The notes beneath the pieces are model-generated. The model was given only the letters and a program-made list of their open reading frames with translations. It was not told the DNA's origin and searched no databases. A program made the translations under genes and the position numbers. A DNA stretch of 64,000 nt from ZLKRG44 sp964555705 (GTDB taxonomy: Bacteria; Planctomycetota; Phycisphaerae; Phycisphaerales; SM1A02): NCBI GenBank assembly GCA_964555705.1, contig CAZKTN010000010.1, forward strand, positions 1 through 64,000. Reading direction: 5' to 3'. This document shows, one piece after another, positions 51,247 to 62,603 of this stretch (position 1 is the stretch's first letter; each line of letters starts with the position of its first letter).

Positions 51247-52147
51247 TCTGGGCCTGCTCCTTGATGCGGTCGATCGCCGTCTTCATCTCCACGACGTGGC
51301 GGCTGATCTCGGCGTCGGCACTCTTGCTTGCGATCGTGTTGGCCTCGCGCAGCATCTCCTGGGCCAGGAAGTCCAGCGTGCGACCCACGGGTTCCGGATT
51401 GGAGTCGGCAAGAAGCGCATCAAGCTGCACCAGGTGCGCGCCCAGACGCTCCACCTCCTCGGCGATGTCGGATCGCTCCGCGAAGATCGCGACTTCCCTC
51501 AGGAGGTCCGACGGCTCGACAGCGGCGCCGACCTCCGCGAGCAGCGCGTTGACCCGCTGCCGGAGGCGTCCCTCGTATGCGGCCACCACCTTCGGCGCGC
51601 GCGCGCGCACGGTCGCAAGCCTGTCACCAAGCGTCACGGCGCATGCCCTGACATGGTCGCGCAGCGCGAGCCCCTCGGTCGTGCGCATCGCCAGCAGACG
51701 GTCGCATGCCTCCTCGAGCAGCGCGAGCGCCGCAGGCTGCACTGAGTGAAGGAACGACGCACCACCGTCGCTGACCACCACGCCAGGAAGCGAGAGCAGC
51801 GACGCGACGACCGACGCGCGAGCCCCGGCATCGTCCATCATCGCTCGCGCACGCGTGTCGGGAAGGGCCTGCATGAGCTGGCCCATGTACTGCGCGAGAC
51901 GATCCCCATCGATGCGCGCCGCGACCGCAGTCTCCGCCTCGGTGACGCGCAGCGAGATCGTGACGCTTCCCCTGCCGAGCCGGCGCGAGCAGCGCGACTC
52001 GAGCTCGGGCTCAAGCGACTCCATGCCCTCGGGCACGCGGACCACGCACTTGAAGTGGCGGTTGTTGACGGACCTCACCTCAAGCGACACCGTGGCCCCG
52101 CCGACCTTTGTCTCGGCGGTCCCGAAGCCTGTCATCGAGCGGATCAT
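51236..52147 (-). CDS. yicC: YicC-family endoribonuclease
   Basis: 303 residues. It starts with the signature MIRSMTGFGTAE and SLEVRSVNNRHFKC; the C-terminal DUF1732 part has REVAIFAERSDIAEEVERLG, GRTLDFLAQEMLREANTI and the terminal VEMKTAIDRIKEQAQN. In E. coli and other bacteria YicC/YloC is an RNA-cleaving stress protein. The start ATG 52147 lies 30 bases after secG. The 3' end overlaps the kinase gene. Confidence 0.93.
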   Translation of the reverse strand: MIRSMTGFGTAETKVGGATVSLEVRSVNNRHFKCVVRVPEGMESLEPELESRCSRRLGRGSVTISLRVTEAETAVAARIDGDRLAQYMGQLMQALPDTRARAMMDDAGARASVVASLLSLPGVVVSDGGASFLHSVQPAALALLEEACDRLLAMRTTEGLALRDHVRACAVTLGDRLATVRARAPKVVAAYEGRLRQRVNALLAEVGAAVEPSDLLREVAIFAERSDIAEEVERLGAHLVQLDALLADSNPEPVGRTLDFLAQEMLREANTIASKSADAEISRHVVEMKTAIDRIKEQAQNAE

Positions 52148-52177
52148 GCGGGTGCCGGCTGGTTCAGCCGAATGGTG

Positions 52178-52654
52178 TCAGGGCGTTGCGGCGGGCGCAG
52201 GCGCTGGGGCGGGCGCGGGTGCCGCGGCCGGAGCAGGAGCAGGCGCTGCAGCGGGCGCGCCGCCGAGGGGCGTATCCGCTGCCGGAGTGGCCGCAGCGTC
52301 GGGCTGGACCGCTGGCGCAGCGGCTGGCGCAGCCGCGCCGGGTGCGGGGGCCGTGGCGGGCGCATTCGCGCCAGGCATCGGTGCCGCCTGACCGTTCGCA
52401 TTCGTGGCCGCGGGACCGTCAAACACGTTGAGGCCGATCGCCAGCAGCAGGTAGATCGAGAAGATGGTGACGGTCGACACCGTCAGCACGTCTCCAGTAC
52501 GGCCACCGAAGGCCGTATCGGAGCCGCCGCCTGACGAACCGCCGAACGCATTCGCCAAGCCACCTCCCTGTGGCCGCTGCACGAGGATGATCAGCACGAG
52601 CGCCACGCTCGCGACGATGAACAGGAGGGTGAGGATGGTGAAGGTGTAGCCCAT
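52178..52654 (-). CDS. secG: Preprotein translocase subunit SecG with long Ala/Pro tail
   Basis: 158 residues against 75-110 for usual SecG. Two membrane helices (about 5-27 and 56-75) flank the conserved loop LVQRPQGGGLANAFGG, with SGGGSDTAFGGRTGDVL. The last 80 residues are nearly all Ala and Pro (APAPAPAAAPAPAP). ATG 52654 gives the standard N-terminus; the frame is open upstream only as a Ser/Arg-rich shadow inside tpiA. SecG stabilises the SecYEG channel. tpiA-secG adjacency is common in bacteria. Confidence 0.9.
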   Translation of the reverse strand: MGYTFTILTLLFIVASVALVLIILVQRPQGGGLANAFGGSSGGGSDTAFGGRTGDVLTVSTVTIFSIYLLLAIGLNVFDGPAATNANGQAAPMPGANAPATAPAPGAAAPAAAPAVQPDAAATPAADTPLGGAPAAAPAPAPAAAPAPAPAPAPAATP

Positions 52655-52679
52655 GTGTTGGATCTCAGGTGAACTGCCG

Positions 52680-53453
52680 TCAGGTCGCCCTGGCGACGGC
52701 TGATGCGATGGCGAGGAAGTCGTCCGCGCGGAGCGACGCCCCGCCGACGAGTCCGCCGTCGACACCCGGCTCCGAGACGATCGACGTCACGTTGCCGGGC
52801 GAAAGCGATCCGCCATACACCACGCGGGCCGTTTCGGAGAGTTCCGCATCATACAGGGACCGGAGGGTCGACCGGATCTCCCGATGGGCCTCCCGCGCAT
52901 CGCTGGGGGTGGCAGAAACTCCTGTCCCAATGGCCCATACAGGCTCGTAGGCGACCACGATTCGTGCCCACTCCTCGTCCTCGACCGACTCGAGCGCCGA
53001 CCGCAGCTGCCGCGACACCACCACGTGCGCCTCCCCGGCGGCACGCTCGGCTCCGGTCTCTCCCACGCAGAGCACCGCACGAAGCCCGCTGTCGAGCGCC
53101 ATGCGGAGCTTGTCCGCGATGAGGTCCTCGCTCTCGCCGATCACGTGACGGCGTTCCGAGTGGCCCACGAGCACCCACTGCACGCCGAGGTCGAGCAGCA
53201 TCTCCGCGCTGACCTCTCCGGTGAATGCGCCGTTGGCCTCTGCGGAGAGGTCCTGGGCGCCGAGCGCGACGCCCGAATGGCCGAGCGCACGGCCGACCGA
53301 CTGGAGGTACGGGAACGCCGGGAACACCACCATGTCGATGGCCATCACCGCATCCCTGCTGCCGGCGCTGATCGTCTCGGCAAGCTCCACCCCACCCGCG
53401 AGGTCCCCGTTCATCTTCCAGTTCCCGCCCACGAAGGGTCGCCGCGTGCGCAT
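52680..53453 (-). CDS. tpiA: Triosephosphate isomerase
   Basis: A glycolytic isomerase, 257 residues. GGNWKMN (Lys 13), the active-site His in VLVGHSERR (about 98), the catalytic Glu in VAYEPVWAIGTG (about 170) and the phosphate-binding YGGSLSPGN and GGLVGGASL are intact. The start is ATG 53453, with TAGACT 6 bases upstream and no Shine-Dalgarno. It heads the run tpiA-secG-yicC-kinase-PDZ and is divergent from alaS (38 bases). Confidence 0.97.
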   Translation of the reverse strand: MRTRRPFVGGNWKMNGDLAGGVELAETISAGSRDAVMAIDMVVFPAFPYLQSVGRALGHSGVALGAQDLSAEANGAFTGEVSAEMLLDLGVQWVLVGHSERRHVIGESEDLIADKLRMALDSGLRAVLCVGETGAERAAGEAHVVVSRQLRSALESVEDEEWARIVVAYEPVWAIGTGVSATPSDAREAHREIRSTLRSLYDAELSETARVVYGGSLSPGNVTSIVSEPGVDGGLVGGASLRADDFLAIASAVARAT

Positions 53454-53459
53454 CAGGGC

Positions 53460-53465
53460 AGTCTA
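53460..53465 (-). promoter_or_regulatory. -10-like TAGACT before tpiA
   Basis: TAGACT on the minus strand, 6 bases before ATG 53453. The identical hexamer faces the other way for alaS. Confidence 0.45.
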
Positions 53466-53475
53466 CGCCCCCACA

Positions 53476-53481
53476 TAGACT
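53476..53481 (+). promoter_or_regulatory. -10-like TAGACT before alaS
   Basis: TAGACT ends 10 bases before ATG 53492. It is separated by 10 bases from the mirror-image tpiA box. Confidence 0.4.
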
Positions 53482-53491
53482 CGATGCCCCT

Positions 53492-56362
53492 ATGCGCGCG
53501 GCAGACGTCAGGCGTCACTTCATCGAGTTCTTCGTGTCGCGGTGCGGCCACACGGCCGTGCCGTCGAGCCCCGTGGTGCCCTACGAGGACCCGACGCTGC
53601 TGTTCACCAACGCGGGCATGAACCAGTTCAAGGACGTGTTCCTCGGTCGCGGCACGCGCCCCTACACGCGTGCAGTCGACACGCAGAAGTGCATCCGCGC
53701 GGGCGGCAAGCACAACGACCTCGAGGACGTGGGCAAGGACGTCTACCACCACACCTTCTTCGAGATGCTCGGCAACTGGTCCTTCGGCGACTACTTCAAG
53801 AGGGAGTCGATCGACTGGGCGTGGGAGCTGCTCACCACCGTGTACGGGCTCGACCCTTCGCGCCTGTACGCGACCTACTTCGGCGGCCATGCGGAGAGCT
53901 CGCTCGACCCTGACCTCGAGGCGCGCGACCTCTGGCGGCGGTACCTGCCGGCGGAGCGCGTGCTGCCGGGGAACATGAAGGACAACTTCTGGGAGATGGG
54001 CGAGACGGGTCCCTGCGGCCCCTGCTCGGAGATCCACTTCGACCGCATCGGGGGACGCGATGCCGCGAGCCTCGTGAACTCTGGCGACCCTGACGTGCTC
54101 GAGATCTGGAACCTGGTCTTCATCCAGTTCAACCGCGAGCAGGACGGCAGCCTGAGGCCGCTTCCTGCGAAGCATGTCGACACCGGCATGGGTCTCGAGC
54201 GCATCGTGTCCGTCGTGCAGGGCAAGCGCTCCAACTACGACACCGACCTTTGGTCGCCGATCTTCGGCGCGATCGCGCGCGAGACGGGCGCGAGGCCCTA
54301 TTCGGGATCGCTCACCGACCACACTGACATCGCGTACCGCATCATCGCCGACCACATCCGCTGCCTCACTGTGGCCGCATGCGATGGCGCCGCGCCGGGC
54401 GCCGAGGGGCGCAACTACGTGCTTCGCCGGATCCTTCGCCGCGCGGCGCGCCACGGGCGCCAGACGCTGGGCACGAAGCGGCCGTTCCTGCACGCCCTCG
54501 TGCCCGCGGTGGTGGAGACGCTGGGCAGCGCGTTCCCTGAGATCGCGGCGGGCGCCGCGGCTGCAGCGGAGACGATCCACGAGGAGGAGAAGCTCTTCGG
54601 CCGAACGCTCGACCGCGGGCTCGCGCTCTTCGCCGACGCTGCGCAGCGGGCGGAGCAGTCGCCGAGCCGGTGCATCAGCGCGGAGGATGCGTTCAAGCTC
54701 CATGACACGTGGGGATTCCCCATCGACCTTACGGAGGTGATGGCGAGCGAGCACGGCTTGCGCGTCGACGATGCCGGATACCGGCAGCTCATGGAGCAGG
54801 CCCGCGAGACGAGCCGCGCGGGAAAGCCGGGAGAGGAGCGGCTCGAGCTGACGCCAGACGCGCTCGCGCGCCTCGCGCACATGGGTGCGCGCGCCACCGA
54901 CACGGGTGACATGTACCACGGCCGCCCGATACGGGCGCGCATCTTGGCCATCTGGAACGGCACCGACTTCGACGCCAACGCTGGGGCGGGAGCGACGATC
55001 GGCGTCATCCTTGACCAGACCAACATGTACGCGGAGTCGGGCGGCCAGGAGGCGGACCGCGGGGAGCTCCGCGCACAGGCCACGGGGTCGGTGGGCAGCG
55101 CAGCGGGCGACGGGCGGCCGCTCGCGAGCCACGGCACCTTCGAGGTCAGCGACGTCCAGCGCTTTGGCGACTATGTGGTGCACATCGGGCAAGTGACGTC
55201 GGGGCGGATCAGCGTCGACGAGACCGTCACGTGCGCCGTGCACCGCGAGCGGCGCGACGCGCTGCGCGCGAACCACACGGCCACGCACCTGCTCAACTGG
55301 GCCCTGCGGGAGGTTGTGGGCGATGAGGTGGAGCAGCGCGGGTCGCTGGTGTCGCACGACCGCCTGCGGTTCGACTATGCGGCCCGCGGTGCGCTCGGGG
55401 TCGCCGACGCGGCGCGTGTCGAGGAGCTCGTGAACGCGAAGATCGCGGCAGCGCTGCCGGTGCATGCGGACCTGGTGCCGCTCTCGGCTGCGCGTGCGGT
55501 GCACGGGCTGCGCGCAGTGTTCGGCGAGCGCTACCCGGATCCTGTGCGGCTGGTGTCGATTGGAGCCACCCCTTCCGAGATGCTTGCGAGCCCGGGCAGC
55601 ACAACATGGCGTGCAGTGTCCGCAGAGTTCTGCGGAGGCACGCACCTGGCGAGCACCGACGAGGCGCAGCGGTTCGTGCTCGCGTCGGAGGGCGCACTCT
55701 CGTCAGGGGTGCGGCGCGTCACCGCACTGACCGGCGGCGCGGCGATGGCCGCAGACATGGCTGCTGCGGACCTCGAGCGGAGGATTGCGGCAGCGGGTGC
55801 GCTCTCGGCCGATGCGCTGCTGCATGAGGTGAACGAGGTCACGAAGCTCGAGTCGTCGCTGGGCCTGGGCATCGTGGCGCGTGCGCGAATTGCGCCGCAG
55901 CTTGCAGCGCTGCGCGAACGCGCCAAGAGCGCGCGGCGCGAGACATCGGGCGCCGCGCGCGATGCCGCGGTGACGCAGGCGCGCGAGCTGGCGGAGCGGC
56001 ATGGCGCACGGACCGAGGCGCTTGTGGCTGTGCTCGATGGCGCTGACGCTGCGGCGATGATGGCCGCGATCGACTCTGCGCGTGCGCGTCTCGCGAATGT
56101 GCCGATCCTGTTCCTGTCGCCTGATGCGGATGCAGGAAAGGTGGCGATCGCCGCCACGTGCCCCGCTGGCGCCATCGCCGCAGGACTGAAGGCAGGCGAC
56201 TGGGTGCGCGCTGCCGCGCAGGCGTGCGGCGGTTCGGGCGGCGGAAAGCCCGACACGGCGCAGGCCGGCGGCAAGGATCCGACAAAGGTGAATGAGGCCG
56301 CGGAGGCTGCGCGTGCGATGGCCGCGAAGCTGCTTACGCCAGCGCCCGGTCGCGCCGGCTGA
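53492..56362 (+). CDS. alaS: Alanyl-tRNA synthetase, eukaryote-like type
   Basis: Charges tRNA-Ala and edits mischarged Ser and Gly; 956 residues. The class II core (about 1-260) has TNAGMNQFKDVF, CIRAGGKHNDLEDVGKD, HHTFFEMLGNWSFGDYFK and VDTGMGLERIVSV. The editing domain has the zinc motifs HTATH (about 590) and CGGTH (about 710), and a C-terminal domain follows with a Gly/Lys-rich end. Several strings (KDVYHHTFFEMLG, PGNMKDNFWEMG, DRIGGRDAASLVN, WNLVFIQFNRE, SNYDTDLW) are closer to eukaryotic cytosolic enzymes than to E. coli AlaRS. The start is ATG 53492. The 3' end overlaps the ABC permease gene by 29 bases. Confidence 0.96.
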   Translation: MRAADVRRHFIEFFVSRCGHTAVPSSPVVPYEDPTLLFTNAGMNQFKDVFLGRGTRPYTRAVDTQKCIRAGGKHNDLEDVGKDVYHHTFFEMLGNWSFGDYFKRESIDWAWELLTTVYGLDPSRLYATYFGGHAESSLDPDLEARDLWRRYLPAERVLPGNMKDNFWEMGETGPCGPCSEIHFDRIGGRDAASLVNSGDPDVLEIWNLVFIQFNREQDGSLRPLPAKHVDTGMGLERIVSVVQGKRSNYDTDLWSPIFGAIARETGARPYSGSLTDHTDIAYRIIADHIRCLTVAACDGAAPGAEGRNYVLRRILRRAARHGRQTLGTKRPFLHALVPAVVETLGSAFPEIAAGAAAAAETIHEEEKLFGRTLDRGLALFADAAQRAEQSPSRCISAEDAFKLHDTWGFPIDLTEVMASEHGLRVDDAGYRQLMEQARETSRAGKPGEERLELTPDALARLAHMGARATDTGDMYHGRPIRARILAIWNGTDFDANAGAGATIGVILDQTNMYAESGGQEADRGELRAQATGSVGSAAGDGRPLASHGTFEVSDVQRFGDYVVHIGQVTSGRISVDETVTCAVHRERRDALRANHTATHLLNWALREVVGDEVEQRGSLVSHDRLRFDYAARGALGVADAARVEELVNAKIAAALPVHADLVPLSAARAVHGLRAVFGERYPDPVRLVSIGATPSEMLASPGSTTWRAVSAEFCGGTHLASTDEAQRFVLASEGALSSGVRRVTALTGGAAMAADMAAADLERRIAAAGALSADALLHEVNEVTKLESSLGLGIVARARIAPQLAALRERAKSARRETSGAARDAAVTQARELAERHGARTEALVAVLDGADAAAMMAAIDSARARLANVPILFLSPDADAGKVAIAATCPAGAIAAGLKAGDWVRAAAQACGGSGGGKPDTAQAGGKDPTKVNEAAEAARAMAAKLLTPAPGRAG

Positions 56363-57746
56363 GCGCTGCCCAGGCGGCGAGCGAGCATCCAGCGCCGATC
56401 GCCAGGAGCATCAGCAGCGCCGGCCACTGGTCGGCCCACGGGGTGCCTCGCCAGAGCGGCGCCTCGATCGCTGACACTGCCCACCTGAAGGGGCTGATGC
56501 CGCTGAAGCGCCTCAGCATGTCGGGCATGAACACCAGCGGGATCGAGCCGCCGCCGATGATCGCCATGACCAGCACCAGCGCTCGGCCTGCGCCTTGCGC
56601 AGCGTCGTCGGAGCGGAACAGTGCAGCGATGAGCATCGCGATGCCGGTGAACGCGACGCTCGTGGCGACGAGGGCGATCGAGAGCGCGATGGGGTCCACA
56701 GGCTGCACGCCAAATGCCGCCCACGCGAGCGCAATCAGCATCACCTGCATCACGAGCGCTGCAGCGAGGCATGCCATCGACTTGCCAAGCAGGATCGCGT
56801 GCCTGCCCACCGGCGCAAGGTGCATGCGCGCAAGCGTGCCGCGCGATCGCTCGGCTGCGTAGGCGGACGCGAACGCCATCACGCAGCCCGCGAGGCCCCA
56901 CACGGCACCCTGCGGAAACGTGATCGCGAACGTGCTCGGCGGCGATGCGCGGAGCTCCTGCACGCGGTCGATGCGCAGCCGCACTGGCGCGAAGGCGTTG
57001 CCCTGCATGAGCGGCACATCGGCAGAGCGGGCGCCGGCGTCTCCCGCTGCGCGATCGGGCAATGCGCTGCCCTTCGTCGCATCGCTTGTGGCGCCGATGG
57101 GACCGGCGCCGGCTGCGGAGGAATCCGCAAGCATCGAGAGGGACCTGAAGAGCGACTCGAAGGCGGCGCGCCGCGCTGGATCGAGCTGCGGGTTCATCTC
57201 GAGCATGCGCTGGCCATCGGCGGCCATCGACCGAAGGTGCGCGGGGCTCGACATCCCGCGCATCGCGTGGCGAGACGCCAGCGCGGAGAGCTTGCCTTCG
57301 ATCAGTCCAGCCTCCACGGCGCGGCCGGGATCGGTGAATGCCTCAAGCGGAAGGCCTCCAAGGAACGGGAAGCGGTCGGCAGCGCGGTCGAAGTCGCGGG
57401 GAATGACGATGCAGGCGCTCACCATGCCGCGACGCACCATCGTGAGGCCCTCCTCTCGGCTGATCGCGCGACGCGCCTCGAAGACCGGGTCGCGCTCGAT
57501 CTCCAGCGCGAGCGCTGCGGCTGCGGGTCCCTGCGACTCGTCGACGATCGCCACCTCGAGGCGGCGCGGCTTGCCGACGCCGCCGAAGACGAGCCCGAAG
57601 AGGATCGCCACAAGCACAGGGAACGCGAGCGTGAAGAAGAGGCTTGCGCGGTCACGCCGCAGGAGCGTGATGTCCTTCCATGCGACGGCCATCGCCGCAC
57701 CGAGCAGGCCTGGCCCTCCGCTTCGCGGTGCGCGGGCGCCGCTCAT
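56334..57746 (-). CDS. ABC-2 type exporter permease
   Basis: 470 residues. One N-terminal membrane helix (about 35-57, LFFTLAFPVLVAILFGLVFG) leads to a large extracytoplasmic domain (about 60-270), then five further helices. The string AYAAERSRGTLARMHLAPVG is the ABC-2 coupling-helix signature. It follows its ATPase gene with a 4-base overlap, making a two-component exporter. The extra domain is typical of the YhiH/NatB-like branch. The cargo is unknown. Confidence 0.85.
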   Translation of the reverse strand: MSGARAPRSGGPGLLGAAMAVAWKDITLLRRDRASLFFTLAFPVLVAILFGLVFGGVGKPRRLEVAIVDESQGPAAAALALEIERDPVFEARRAISREEGLTMVRRGMVSACIVIPRDFDRAADRFPFLGGLPLEAFTDPGRAVEAGLIEGKLSALASRHAMRGMSSPAHLRSMAADGQRMLEMNPQLDPARRAAFESLFRSLSMLADSSAAGAGPIGATSDATKGSALPDRAAGDAGARSADVPLMQGNAFAPVRLRIDRVQELRASPPSTFAITFPQGAVWGLAGCVMAFASAYAAERSRGTLARMHLAPVGRHAILLGKSMACLAAALVMQVMLIALAWAAFGVQPVDPIALSIALVATSVAFTGIAMLIAALFRSDDAAQGAGRALVLVMAIIGGGSIPLVFMPDMLRRFSGISPFRWAVSAIEAPLWRGTPWADQWPALLMLLAIGAGCSLAAWAALSRRDRALA

Positions 57747-58486
57747 TCGCGGAGGCTCCTGCCCGTGAGATGGAGGAAGACGCCCTCAAGCCCGCGCGCG
57801 TTGCCGTCGGCGGGCGCATGCGAGGACAGGAGCTCCGTCACCGAGCCCTCCGCAAGCACACGTCCATGGTCCATCACCGAGATGCGGTCGCAGACCTTCT
57901 CGGCCTCCTCCATGTCGTGCGTGGTCAGCAGCACGGCGGCTCCATCGCGCGCACGTTGCCGGACGATGTCGCGGATGCGGGCGCGGGACTGGGGATCGAC
58001 ACCCGCCGTGGGCTCGTCAAGCAGCAGCACCATTGGCGCGTGCACGAGCGCCGCCGCCAGGTTGAGCCTTCGCTGCATCCCGCCGGAGTAGGTGCCGACG
58101 CGGTCGTCGGCACGTGCCGCAAGGCCGACCTCCTCGAGCGCCACCAGCGCAGCTCCGCGGGGGTCAGGCACGCCGTACATGCGCGCGAAGAAGCAGAGCG
58201 TCTCGAGCGCCGTGAGCGCAGGCCACAGCGCGAGGTCCTGGGGGGCAAGCCCCATGATGCGGCGCACGCGCGCATCGGTAGGCGGCCCGATCCCGCCGAC
58301 CTCGATGCGCCCGTCTTCAGGCGCCAGCGCACCAGTGGCCATCGCGATGGTGGTCGACTTGCCCGCGCCATTGGGCCCGATGAGGCCAACCACCTCTCCG
58401 CGCGACACCGACAGCGACACGCCGTCGACCGCGAGCGTGCGACCGTAGGCCTTCCTGAGCTGGTGCAGGACGAGCATGACCGCCAT
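57743..58486 (-). CDS. ABC-2 exporter ATP-binding protein
   Basis: 247 residues. Walker A GPNGAGKST (about 37-45), Q loop near LAPQDLAL, signature YSGGMQRRLN (about 134), Walker B LLLDEPTAGVD (about 157) and the switch His in LLTTHDMEEAE are intact. It powers the adjacent permease. The start ATG 58486 is used; ATG 58477 is also possible, because TACAAC (58487-58492) would then sit as a -10 nine bases upstream. The longer frame to 58597 overlaps the divergent acs start. Confidence 0.92.
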   Translation of the reverse strand: MAVMLVLHQLRKAYGRTLAVDGVSLSVSRGEVVGLIGPNGAGKSTTIAMATGALAPEDGRIEVGGIGPPTDARVRRIMGLAPQDLALWPALTALETLCFFARMYGVPDPRGAALVALEEVGLAARADDRVGTYSGGMQRRLNLAAALVHAPMVLLLDEPTAGVDPQSRARIRDIVRQRARDGAAVLLTTHDMEEAEKVCDRISVMDHGRVLAEGSVTELLSSHAPADGNARGLEGVFLHLTGRSLRE

Positions 58487-58512
58487 GTTGTACCGCACCC
58501 CTCCCGCCGCGA

Positions 58513-58518
58513 TACGTT
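58513..58518 (+). promoter_or_regulatory. -10-like TACGTT before acetyl-CoA synthetase
   Basis: TACGTT lies 6 bases before ATG 58525. It is a poor match to the consensus at three positions and is listed because of its position. Confidence 0.25.
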
Positions 58519-58524
58519 CCGCGC

Positions 58525-60612
<2,088 letters not shown>

Positions 60613-60617
60613 CGGCG

Positions 60618-61550
60618 CTAGGGCGCGAGGCGCCAGTCGATGCGGTCGGCCTGGTCGGCCCACCTGCGCATGTCATCGAGCTGCTGCACCGGCACCGCTT
60701 CCGTCGCACCTGATGCGGTCACCACGATCGCGTCGCCGTCGGTGCGCGCCGACACGTTGCCATTCGATGCGGGATCGTCCGGCGAGTACGACTCCGCCCA
60801 GATGCGCGCCTGGAACCAGGGGCTGTCGACTCGGAAGTAGCCCTCGATCGTGGCGCCGTCGAAGTACTGGCCGAGCGGATCGTTGCCGAAGTCGTTCGAC
60901 ATCCTGCTTGACGCGAAGAGCGTGAGCCGCTCGGGGTGCGCCACCTGCGAGAGCCTCGTCACGTAGAAGTTGTGGAAGGGATTGGGCTGGCCGCCGATCG
61001 TCGGCGGAAGGAACCCGAGACGGTCGCTGTCGCCGCCGACCCACGCGCTGTTGAGGCCGAAGCTCGGCACAAGGCTCGCGAGGTAGTAGAAGCGGTCCCT
61101 GTCCGGCGATGACTGCAGCCGAAGCAGCGCCTCGCGCTGCGGCCCCGCGAAGAGGTTCATCACGTCGCTTCCGAGGTAGGGCGTCAGCCGCCATGGCCAG
61201 CGTGCACCGATCGCAGCGCCGGAGCCGGAGAATGTCTCGGGCGGTATGGGTGTGCCGTCGGGGCCGAAGGCCGGAAGGCCCGCGCGGAACCCGGGAAGCA
61301 CGGCCCCTGACGCGTCCGTGGCATAGTGGGTCCAGGCCTGTCCGAGCATGCGCGCGGTGGTCAGCTCGCGCGTCTTGGCCGCCGCCTTGCGCACCATGCG
61401 CGCGGCAGGGATGACAAGGGCCACCAGCAGCGCGATGATGCCGATGACCACCAGCAGCTCGGTGACGGTGAAACCGTGCGGCGCACGCTTGGTCCGGGCG
61501 CGAATCCGACCTACTGTGTGGTGCTCAAATGGTCTCACGCCGCTGTCCAC
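60618..61550 (-). CDS. Prepilin-type N-terminal domain protein (planctomycete pseudopilin-like)
   Basis: 310 residues. A leader of about 25 residues ends at Gly before FTVTELLVVIGIIALLVALV, with Glu at +5 and a membrane helix. The rest is a long beta-rich domain with WPWRLTPYLGSDVMNLFAG and PNPFHNFYVTRLSQVAHPERL, as in planctomycete proteins related to DUF1559. The start is uncertain: GTG 61550 or GTG 61538. Both overlap the divergent secreted-protein gene (ATG 61529). It is a lone pseudopilin, not in the secretion operon, though it may use the same machinery or peptidase. Confidence 0.75.
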   Translation of the reverse strand: MDSGVRPFEHHTVGRIRARTKRAPHGFTVTELLVVIGIIALLVALVIPAARMVRKAAAKTRELTTARMLGQAWTHYATDASGAVLPGFRAGLPAFGPDGTPIPPETFSGSGAAIGARWPWRLTPYLGSDVMNLFAGPQREALLRLQSSPDRDRFYYLASLVPSFGLNSAWVGGDSDRLGFLPPTIGGQPNPFHNFYVTRLSQVAHPERLTLFASSRMSNDFGNDPLGQYFDGATIEGYFRVDSPWFQARIWAESYSPDDPASNGNVSARTDGDAIVVTASGATEAVPVQQLDDMRRWADQADRIDWRLAP

Positions 61551-62587
61551 ATCGAATCGGGCATCGTAGGGCGCTCGCAGTGTCCGGGGCGCTGTGCGTT
61601 GCAGCAGTGCAGCCGTGCGCGACGGCCGACACGATCGACGCCGCCTGGAATGCGCCAGCGCTCGACCGCTGGATGTACCCGTTCAACGCCACCCCTGGCA
61701 CGCGGCCGGTCGTCTCGGTGTTCGGGTCGGAGCCAGGCGGCACCGACTTCGACAGCCGCGACGCGCAGTTCATCATCGGCTTCAGCACATCGGCGCAGGT
61801 GGAGCCGGGGCTCGGCGCATCGGGCTACGAGGTGCTCTCGGCGCGGCTCACGCTCGAGTTCGCGAACGACCTGGTGGTGGCGTATGACCCGACGCCAGAC
61901 CCCTGGCAGACTTTCCTGTCGACAGGCGATCCCAACTGGCAAGCGGACGCCGACGCCGGCCAGCCCATCGAGCTCTTCGGCTGCGGGTTCCGAAACGGGT
62001 GGAGTGCGCTCACGTTCGCGGAGAACTCGCCGTTTGGGTCCGGCAGCGTGCTGCTTCCATCCGTGCGCAACGCGTTCGCGATCGGAGCCGATGGCCAAGG
62101 TGCGCTCGTCGACGTCTCCAACAACCCCCGTCAGGGATTCCAGCCGACGCCCTTCGCGGTAGGCCGGATCACGTCGCTCCAACCCGGAGACCTGATCCCC
62201 TTCGGCGCACAGATGTCCTTTGACGTCAACGTGTCGCACCCGGCGATCCAGTCGTACCTGCGGGAGTCGCTCGACTCCGGCAGGCTCCTGCTGGTGGCCT
62301 CGAGCCTGACCTTTGTGGTGCAGCAAGGCGGAAACTTCCCCGCGTTCTTCGCCAAGGAGAATCCGCTGGTGGCAGCGGGACTTGCGCGGGCCGCACGGCT
62401 GGAGATGCAGGTACGCGTCGGCGGCTCGTGCTCTGCCGGCGACCTCAACTGCGACGGCGCGATCGATGGCGCGGACCTCACGGCGCTGCTCTCGAACTGG
62501 GGCGGGCCGGGATCGACCGACGTCAACGGCGACGGCACCACCGATGGGCTCGACCTGACGGTGCTGCTCGGAGCGTGGACAGGCTGA
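61529..62587 (+). CDS. Secreted protein with C-terminal dockerin-like repeats
   Basis: 352 residues. A signal peptide (about 1-33, ending CATA) precedes a beta-rich body of unknown family. The C-terminus (about 305-352) holds two EF-hand-like segments, DLNCDGAIDGADLTALLSNW and DVNGDGTTDGLDLTVLLGAW, the planctomycete-style dockerin-like end. It would bind calcium and may act as an anchor or sorting element. The start ATG 61529 overlaps the divergent prepilin-like gene head by 10-22 bases. The body is predicted secreted; the function is unknown. Confidence 0.75.
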   Translation: MVSRRCPHRIGHRRALAVSGALCVAAVQPCATADTIDAAWNAPALDRWMYPFNATPGTRPVVSVFGSEPGGTDFDSRDAQFIIGFSTSAQVEPGLGASGYEVLSARLTLEFANDLVVAYDPTPDPWQTFLSTGDPNWQADADAGQPIELFGCGFRNGWSALTFAENSPFGSGSVLLPSVRNAFAIGADGQGALVDVSNNPRQGFQPTPFAVGRITSLQPGDLIPFGAQMSFDVNVSHPAIQSYLRESLDSGRLLLVASSLTFVVQQGGNFPAFFAKENPLVAAGLARAARLEMQVRVGGSCSAGDLNCDGAIDGADLTALLSNWGGPGSTDVNGDGTTDGLDLTVLLGAWTG

Positions 62588-62603
62588 GCCTGCGAGTCAT
62601 CTT

